A DNA stretch of 64,000 nucleotides from Plecoglossus altivelis (taxonomy: Eukaryota > Chordata > Actinopteri > Osmeriformes > Plecoglossidae), in assembly GCA_036571765.1 (NCBI GenBank), contig BROE01000012.1:11772721-11836720 (forward strand), read 5' to 3'. Position 1 is the stretch's first letter. Each line of letters opens with the position of its first letter. Shown in pieces: positions 52,164 through 62,025 of this stretch. The notes below the pieces were generated by a model. That model worked only from the letters and a program-made list of their open reading frames with translations. It searched no databases and had not been told where the DNA came from. Both the position numbers and the translations under genes were made by a program.

Positions 52164-55100
52164 GTAGGATGTCGTTAACTGCTAAAACGTTAGCATAACA
52201 TTGCATACGCGTGTGAGCTATAGGAGTGAGCGCCTGCGCGCGTGCATGTGGCTGTTGCGTGGAGACTGCAAGTGCCACAGGCTCCCATTTCCATACTTTC
52301 ACACCCACATAGAATTCCGCTATAGCAATGACTCTGAAAGGATGAACTTTTGAAGTGCTGCATGATCATGCGTCCAAAAGCTCGACTGTGGGGGATCCGA
52401 TCCATTGAGATATCTCCCTTGTCCCTGTGTACGCAAACCCATTATTTCTGTTTATATTTGTAGTGCTCCTGAGGACCTGGTTGGAGTGGTAGGTTTGGAG
52501 ATACACGCTCAGATACACTCCAACACCAAACTCTTCTCTGGTTCTCAAGTTAAGTTCTCTTCTCCACCAAATTCCCTGGTATCCTTCTTTGACGCGTCAT
52601 TACCCGGCACCTTACCTGTGAGTCGAGACTACATCAACACTCTCTTGTACATTAAAAGTACTTTAAAGAGCCTAATATGCAAAATTTTGACTTTAGTTAC
52701 ACTCACAAGTGACATGCATATTTTCTTTTTTTCAAGGAACTATCAGAACACACTATTTTTATCATTCTAAAAATAAGGATAACGCTTATGTGGTCTAAGA
52801 GTTTGGTGACAGAGTTGGATTTTCATTTTATTTCTGTCATTGGTTATTGAGTAATCCTCTACGTTTCCATACCGGTACTTGTTTCCCTTCAGGTGCTCAA
52901 CAGACGATGTGTGGAGGCGGCAGTCATGACAGGCTTGGCCCTCAACTGCACAATAAACAAGAAGTCCCTCTTCGACAGGAAACATTATTTTTACGCTGAC
53001 CTTCCAGTGAGTCATGAGTGTTTCTCAGTAAATTGTTTTTCAGACAAACGACCGCCATCCTTTATCTTGTCTGACTAGATTCAATAATAGGGACTGTGGC
53101 AAAAGCTCTGGGCTGGCTGCCGGGTCAGTTGTATTTTGTTATCGTTAGTCAAACCATAAGCCGTGTATTTAGCATAACATTTCCTTTGAATTTCGGTTTC
53201 CCCCGTCCCGATGTTATTGACTAATGACAATTATTGCTGAAGCGTCATAAGCACCTATTGCCGCTGATTCAGATAAATGACAGCTCACGCTCCTGGCAGC
53301 TGTTAACGGTCATGAAGAGCAATGCCAGGGGATGTTCACCTCAGTGGTGGTTGCTGGCAAAGCGCTCGTATGGCAGGACTTCCCCATCCCAACTGCTCAT
53401 GGGTAATTGTACAACCATTACGACTGACATGTAGGCCGTGGCACAAATAGCGAATGTCAGAATGTTAAACATGGCTGACTTTCGTGCACTTTCAATAAGT
53501 TCTTTCTCTTTATACTTTTTATACTAAACCAAAATCTAAAATTGTCGTTTTACATGCCCTATTCATTCAGTTTGCTTTGGGAAAAAACGTAGTTGTGAGT
53601 AAAGCAGCAATCTCATTAGAAGTACAAGAATACGGCATGTCTAATTTCACAGATTAAGTACTAATAATGTTATCAGGAAGCAGCAGATGCATAATCCTGC
53701 ATAAACAGATTATTTCTATTGCTGAGGAAGGTATCCCAGTTGGTTCCTTGCTGGAAGCGTTGCTGACTCTCAGCTCTGCATCGTATTTGTTCCAAGTAGA
53801 TATTCTTACTGGGGATTGCGTCATCTCGCCTTTACGTTTCCTCTTGAGCAGCCTACTGCCTCAACGATAATGTCAGCTTAGACCGTTTTTGTCTCCAACG
53901 CTGCCAACGGTTGTCACAGATATTTGGTTTCGTTGTCTCTGTTATTGCTGCTGTGTCGGATACACTGTCTGTAACCCCAAAAGGAAAAAAGTATGCTACT
54001 ATTGGAAGGATTTGCATAAATGTGACATTAGTTTGTCTGAGGTGATGAGAGAGATTGTGCCGACATTATGGTGATATTTGGTCCTTGTACACGATGTTCT
54101 TTCACAATGTGCTTGAACAAGAGCATTAAGAGCACATGAATAGTCCTATTCACATTTTCCATTTAAATCCTTTAACTTCCTGGATAATAAAGTAATATAA
54201 GGGTCTAGAAATAAGCCTACATGCATTTATTAAAACACAGATACTCTAAAATGGACTTGTGCATTATTGATATGTTCCATGAATCTTCGATTTAATTTAG
54301 CCAACTCACAGTTACTTATTAAAATATTCATGTGGCTGCCTGACCAACATGTCTCGTTAGAAATTGAAATGGAAGGCTCGTGTAATGTTTTTAGGGCGTT
54401 TTATTTTAATAACATGCACCAGTAATCCAAAACAAATCAACAAGAAGCGGCACATAATTAACTTTTGCATTCAGGCAACAGGTAGTTTAGACATGGCTCA
54501 CACACATAGTCCCCATTGTCTCATTAATGTTTCCAATGAGAGAGTCAGAGATACTGGCAGGTGATGGTTGAATCAGTTCTGCCTGTTGGACTCTGAGAAT
54601 CCTATCCTTTCCACACTTGGAGAGTCACAGGTTACAGATAGCTTGTGAACGCATGGTTTCAGCCAATAGCTGTTCAGACAGATAATGGGTGGAGTCATTT
54701 CACCCAGCCTATCAGGAGAGACCCCCCCCCCCTTTATAGAGTCATCAACACATGTCTCTTTGCAAGATGATGCGAAAATTATGGAAATTAGCATCCATTT
54801 GAGGAATTCTATCCATAGCGGGCGGCATGCATATGCTTGCTACCCTTCTTATGCTAATCAAGCCCGTTTACATTGACAGTGACAGAACTGTATGAGACCT
54901 TCGCAGGAGGGATCCAGAGGTTTGGACGATGTGATAAACCTTTTCCCTCATGGTCAATTATGTTTGCTTTGTGTGCCAGTGATTGATTTGTTGAACAGGC
55001 ACAGTACACAGATGGCTACGGCTAATTGCTTTTTAAAAATTCTCTCTTTCTGGAATAGCGAAAACAGTTATGATGAATGTTTAGGTTCTGAAATGGAGGT

Positions 55101-58100
55101 TACCATGGCAACAGAGTGAAGTGGGATTCCACTTGGTGTGGCGCGTGCATGTTCCTTCCGAGCAGAGAAACGGATATATTATTAATCTGGGTATGAACGT
55201 ATGAACCCGAACATACCTAAACAATCACATCTGAGCTGAATGATGATGAGGGTGACCTGTGTACCCTGACAGAAACAGATTCTCAGTGCCTCATCTTTAA
55301 TGCATGTCCATCCAACACTATGTTTCTGACCAACTTTGCTGCCCAAAAAATAAAATAGCCCTTTTAATTAACTCGTCGTTAGGCAGCACAAGAGAGTTTG
55401 AGCTACATCAGTTGGATGTTTGCTGCTAACAATCTGATTATGGGGACCTAGAGTCTAGTCACCAACCTGTGTCCCGCTGTCCTTTTCCTCCGCCCAGGCA
55501 GGATACCAGATCACCCAGCAGAGGTTGCCTGTTGCGGTGGACGGCACGCTCACCTACAGTCACCTGGGGGGCCGTAAGAAGAGCCAGGTGGTCACCAAGA
55601 GCGTGAGGATCAAACAGGTGCAGCTGGAGCAGGACAGCGGCAAGAGTTTACATGACAACTACAGGAACCAGACCCTTATAGACCTCAATAGAGCAGGTAA
55701 GAGTTTACATGACAACTACAGGATCCAGACCCTTATAGACCTCAATAGAGCAGGTAAGAGTTAACATGACAACTACAGGATCCAAACCCTTATAGATCTC
55801 AATAGAGCAGGTAAGAGTTTACATGACAACTACAGGATTCAGACCCTTATAGACCTCAATAGAGCAGGTAAGAGTTTACACGACAACTACAGGATTCAGA
55901 CCCTTATAGATCTCAATAGAGCAGGTAAGAGTTAACATGACAACTACAGGATCCAGACCCTTATAGATCTCAATAGAGCAGGTAAGAGTTAACATGACAA
56001 CTACAGGAACCAGACCCTTATAGACCTCAATAGAGCAGGTAAGAGTTAACATGACAACTACAGGAACCAGACCCTTATAGACCTCAATAGAGCAGGTAAG
56101 AGTTTACATGACAACTACAGGAACCAGACCCTTATAGACCTCAATAGAGCAGGTAAGAGTTAACATGACAACTACAGGATTCAGACCCTTATAGACCTCA
56201 ATAGAGCAGGTAAGAGTTTACATGACAACTACAGGAACCAGACCCTTATAGACCTCAATAGAGCAGGTAAGAGTTAACATGACAACTACAGGAACCAGAC
56301 CCTTATAGACCTCAATAGAGCAGGTAAGAGTTAACATGACAACTACAGGAACCAGACCCTTATAGACCTCAAAAGAGGCAGGTTAAAGTTTACACGACAA
56401 TACAGGACAGACCCTTATAGATTCATAGAGCAGGTAACGAGTTTACATACAAGTTATGAGAAAGTATAGCCTTATAGAACCCTCAATAGAGCAGATGATA
56501 AGAGGATTTACGCGACACTACAGATCCAGACCCTTATAGATCTCAATAGAGCAGGTAAGAGTTTACATGACAACTACAGGATCCAGACCCTTATAGACCT
56601 CAATAGAGCAGGTAAGAGTTTACACGACAACTACAGGATCCAGACCCTTATAGATCTCAATAGAGCAGGTAAGAGTTTACATGACAACTACAGGATCCAG
56701 ACCCTTATAGATCTCAATAGAGCAGGTAAGAGTTTACATGACAACTACAGGATCCAGACCCTTGCAGACCTCAATAGAGCAGGTTGCTCAGAACGTCTTC
56801 CATCCAATTACATCATCATAATCTGATTTAGTTCACCGTTCCCAGTTGATTGAAACCAACATGGTGATCCTAAGGGACTAAAATAGATGGCAATGACACT
56901 TGATTCGTATGCACATTACCTTCAACCTTCTATATGACCTCATGGAGCACCTTGGGGAAACAAACAGCATAGCTCTTCCTGTCATGTGACCCGGAGCTCT
57001 TTGTTTCTTGTGCATGTGGGATTCAGATCTTTCCAACTGCAGCAGTGTGCTCTTAAATACATGCTAAAACATCTCTAAAATCACATGCATAGATGGCTGA
57101 AATGTGAAACTCATTGTTTGATCATTTCTAGGGAAGTAGGAGGGAGAGACATTGAAAGAGAGGAGGGGAGAGATAGGAAGAAGGGGATAGAGAGTGTATT
57201 TGTGACAGTGTGTCTCCCCACCAGGAGTGGGGCTGATGGAGCTGGTCATGGAACCAGACATGAGATGTGGAGAGGAGGCAGCTGCTGCTGTCAGGGAGCT
57301 GCAGCTCATCCTGCAGGCTCTGGGGACCTGCCAGGGCAACATGTCCGGTAGAGACACACACACACAGCACGTGCACACACACACACACTTCACATGTACG
57401 CACGCACACACTTCACATGTACACACTTCACATGCACAAACTTCACATGCACACACACACTTTACATGCACACACACACACACACACACACTTCACATGC
57501 ACACACTTCACATGCACACACACACTTCTCATGCACACACATACACTCTTGACATGTACACACACGCACACTTCTTATGCACGCACGCACGCACCCACAC
57601 AAACACCCACACACACGCTCAAAGACACTCACGGACACACACATTTGCACAAATTCACACAGTCACACTAACACACACTTCACCTTCACACAACGACACA
57701 AAGACATCAGTTCACACAAGCACACACACACAGAGAAAATAGTCTGAGCTTTGTTTGTTGGAGAGATCTATGCAGACTCCACATTGGAGTCTTACATAGC
57801 ACACATACACCCAGATAATCAAAGATAAACTCAATTACCCATAGCTCTATATTATGACTCAGAGATGGGCTTTATTTCCCTGGCCCCTTCAGTCTGCACA
57901 CGTTGGTCAGTGCAATAAAGAAGGCAAAATGGCAGCTTCTCTGTGTTGACTCTTTTCAACCCAGTCGTTCTCCACTGTGTTCTTCCAGAGGGCCAACTGA
58001 GAGTGGATGCCAACGTGTCGGTGCACAGGCCTGGGCAGCCTCTGGGTGTTAGAACGGAAGTGAAGAACATCAACAGCGCCCGCTTCCTGGCAAGAGCCAT

Positions 58101-61031
58101 AGGTGAGGGCGGCACCTTTACATTCTTAACGAAAGATCCGTAAGATTACACACAAACAAACACACACTCACATGTCCAGCAGAAACACTTGTACTCTTGA
58201 ACGCTCACAGTACACACATGCCTACGCTCATACTACACACATACAGACATTTACACACAACCCACAGAAAGTTGTTGCTGCTTCATTACCCACACAGTTT
58301 TGCTCCAAAATGGTCACACATGGCTGAAATACTGACTGATTGCCAGCATGCTTGTGTCAAACTCAGGGTCAAAGATAGACACATGCGCAAATACGATCCA
58401 CACATGATGAGCTATGTGCCTGTTTAAATGTTCTCTAAGTCTCTGCATCGTAAGTCCACCATAATGGTTTTACACCAAAAATGTAGGGATGTTTTTTCCT
58501 GTCTTAAATCCCAAACAGAAAGAATTATGAGATACAAGAGTTTTTTCCCCCCCACATAAACTCAAGAATACTTGACTTAGCGATGGAATTAACTGAAAAT
58601 GAAATTGCTTTTGTACAGACGTTTGTCAAGACACATAGATTCACTCCCTCTCTAAATTTGCCCTCATACAAATCAAGACCCGAGTTCACACTTGACGTTT
58701 GCATCGTTTAAGGAAGTTTTGAAGCATTTTTATCTCCCGGCTGCAGGAACTTTGAAAAGTCAAAGTGAAAGTAGTCATTTGTCATTAGCTGTTTGAGTGC
58801 TAATGTAGCAGCCGGTGGAGTCTTCAGGCACGGTGTTGGTGCCACAGCAGATGTTAGGAGGCTCAGACTGGATGCCAGTTGGCTGCTTACAGCTCTCTGT
58901 GTTTGTGTTTTTGTGTGTGTTTGCATGCACAGGTGTGTGTTTGCACTTAATGCTTGTTGGTGCCGCGCGTGCCCTTGTATGTACTGATTTGTGGAAATTC
59001 AATTAGAGTGTGTGCGTGTGCGTGTGTTCTCATTGGTCCTGAACATCAGATTACGAGATCCAGAGGCAGATGGAGGTCCTCAGGAGCGGTGGAACTGTGC
59101 ACAACGAGACACGGGCCTTTGATTCGAAATCTGGGTAAGAGATTAGAAACAAACCAAAAAAAGAATACTTTTTTTTTTGAACATTGGCCTTTTTGGCACT
59201 TGCCAAAAATAGACTAACCGGTAGAGACTAGACATCTGTCAGTCGGCTACCAAGATAATAGCACTTGAAACCTGTAACCTACAAGAGGTCTAGACTTGGT
59301 AATCATGCTCACTAACTGCGGATATCCTGTCACATGTGTATAGTTTGTGGATGTTTTGATAGAATGCCACTGTCTGCACCCCTGTTTGAGATATCCCACG
59401 TTAACGATGATAAATATGATCATTTGGACCCAGACAGTCCATTGTCTGGCGTGGAGGACAAACACTCACAGAGGAGCATGGGTCCATGAAATGAGGCTCT
59501 TCACACACACAGCTGGGGCTTGATCTCTTTGCCTCTCTCGTTGTCTGACTGTCTTCCTGACTATCTATGTCTCTCTCTCTCTCTGTCTATTTCTCTTTGA
59601 GCCCATTTATAGCAACATGCTACCCCCCCCATAAGACAAAAATGGAACCAACAAATTGAATATTTAGACCAACGTGATATGTCTACATGCCTTAAAATGT
59701 GCACGATTGTGATTTGTGATCGTCTGTCTCGCAGTCACACCGTCCCGATGAGAGACAAGGAGGGCCTCCAGGACTACAGGTGAGTCAACACCAGCGTCAG
59801 TCTGCTTCACCCCCCCAGCAGAGGCTGCCAGAGATGCAATCACGACGTGTAGATTGACGAGAGCAAGAGAGACAAAGACAGAGGAGAGCAAAGTGCCCCC
59901 CCCCCTCCCCTCCCCCCCTGAGTTTTATCAAGGTGGCTTGTATAACAGATAACCACAGACCACGCTAGGCGCTCACATGCCACTTAATGGCGGTGCGGTG
60001 GTGGTGTGACACTGAGCTGTTCCTGATGTGTTTCTGATTAGAGCGCCAGGTATGACGCGCTGGTCTGGGGAGCTCTCTCGGACGGGGCTGTGGTGATAAA
60101 ACACTCAGGCTTATCTCCCCTCGCGGTGGATGAAAAGGAAGAGGGGCAGTCCGCTCCTCCCTTTCTCGCCCTCCCGCTCCCTGGCGTTCTCCATCGTTCC
60201 ATCTCTCACCCACCAGGCTTCCGTCCCCTGCCATCTCCAATCTCACTCCGTGTGCAAGCTTTCTGTTTTTAGACATGCCCAGACACACACACACACACAC
60301 ACACACACAGATGTTTATCGCCAGCTCCCTGGAGAACTCAACCTTCTTCTTCCTCCTCCACCCTCCCCCCATCCTCCTCTTTGTCCATGCTCCCCAGGTT
60401 CATGCCTGAGCCCAACCTGCCCCCCCTCATGGTGTACTCAGAGAGCCACCCCCCGCCCCCCGGTCTGGACCCCAGCCAGGCGGTGGTGGTGGAGAGGGTG
60501 AGGGAGACTCTCCCAGAGCTGCCCAGTGTCAGGAGACTCCGGCTGGTGGAGACCTACAGCATCCTCCCAGAACACAGCTTCACCCTGGTGGTTAGTTCGT
60601 TAGTACCACCTCCAGTATCTCTCCTACTACATAGAATACATGGCCTTTCACAGAGTCGTGTGTTGAAGGAGCAAAGAGTCTAGATATACATCAGTTGGGT
60701 ATTTGACCTTTGTCACAAGATCATCAGTGTGTTGAATTACATAGGAAGTGAGATACCATATCTCCAGGATTCTTCCTACTGAATACTTGTTTTTCTCATT
60801 TTCGATACATGATAAACGCAGTTCATTATCCTCAGATTCAGTCGTCCAACGTGACTGGGGGAAAAGTCATCGTTGAAATTCCTTTACTTTTGTAGAATGA
60901 GGATGGGCTTGTGGAGTACTTTGAAGCTGTTGTTGGGGAGACCAAGGCGGAGCCAAGGAAGGTGATTGGTTGGGTGACGAACGAGCTGCTTGGCGTGCTC
61001 CATCAGCAGGGGATGAGCGTGAGCCAGAGGT

Positions 61032-61068
<37 letters not shown>

Positions 61069-61982
61069 AACCATCACTTCTTCTCATCCATATATGTATT
61101 CATTCATCTCTCCTCTTCCCCCTTCTCAGCTCTTTGATCCTTTGTTTCTCCCCCACCTCGATTTCCTTTCCTCATTCCTCATCCCCTCTCTTCCTCTCCT
61201 CATCCTCATCCCTCAAAGGCCAAAGAGATCCTATCTAGCTAAGACCTGGCTGCTATCTTGTCTAGACCAGCAACAGAGGCCCACATGCAGCAGACCTCAT
61301 TTTTGGGTGGTTTTGTCCAGCATGGTTTGCTATCTCCAACTTATTGAGACACGATGCAATGCCAAATATTAGGCAAGGTGCTTCGGTTTTTGCATTTGTT
61401 ATTCTGCTCAATGAATAGAGGGTGCAGACTGAAGGAGCGATGGAAGTAGAGCACATCGAAGTCATATGCCACAAAGAGATTTGCGAAAATTAGTTCACTC
61501 TCTCTCCTGTACGCCTTTGTTGGATAAGAGGAGAAAATGGATACAGAGAAGTTGGGAATGACAAGGACAGACAGTGAGGATAGGGAGAGTAATGGACAAC
61601 CAATAGACAGGAAGAAGCAGAGCTAGACAGACAGATAAAACACAGGAGACGCCATTAACTTCCTGTCAGACCTGTGTTGAGCAGCTTCCGATGTCTAGCC
61701 ATCGAACCCAGAGTGACTCTCCACATAATGAGCGCCTTTTTAGCCCCATCGCTCTGTGTTACAGGGCAGTGACATCAACATGCCTGTAATCATCAGGCAT
61801 GTCCCTCAGCCCCGGGGCCACGCACACACTGTCACTTACCCACTCACTGCCACACACACACACACACACATAAACACTGTCACTTACCCACTCACTGCCA
61901 CACACACACATAAACACTGTCACTTACCCACTCACTGCCACACACACACACACACAAACACTGTCACTTACCCACTCACTGC

Positions 61983-62025
<43 letters not shown>

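Noticed and set aside
57064..57742. Long frames (141 and 171 codons) on both strands in gatb intron 5
   Set aside because: The bulk is CA-repeat translation (HTHT, CVCV); the only real coding part is exon 5, which lies in one of these frames.
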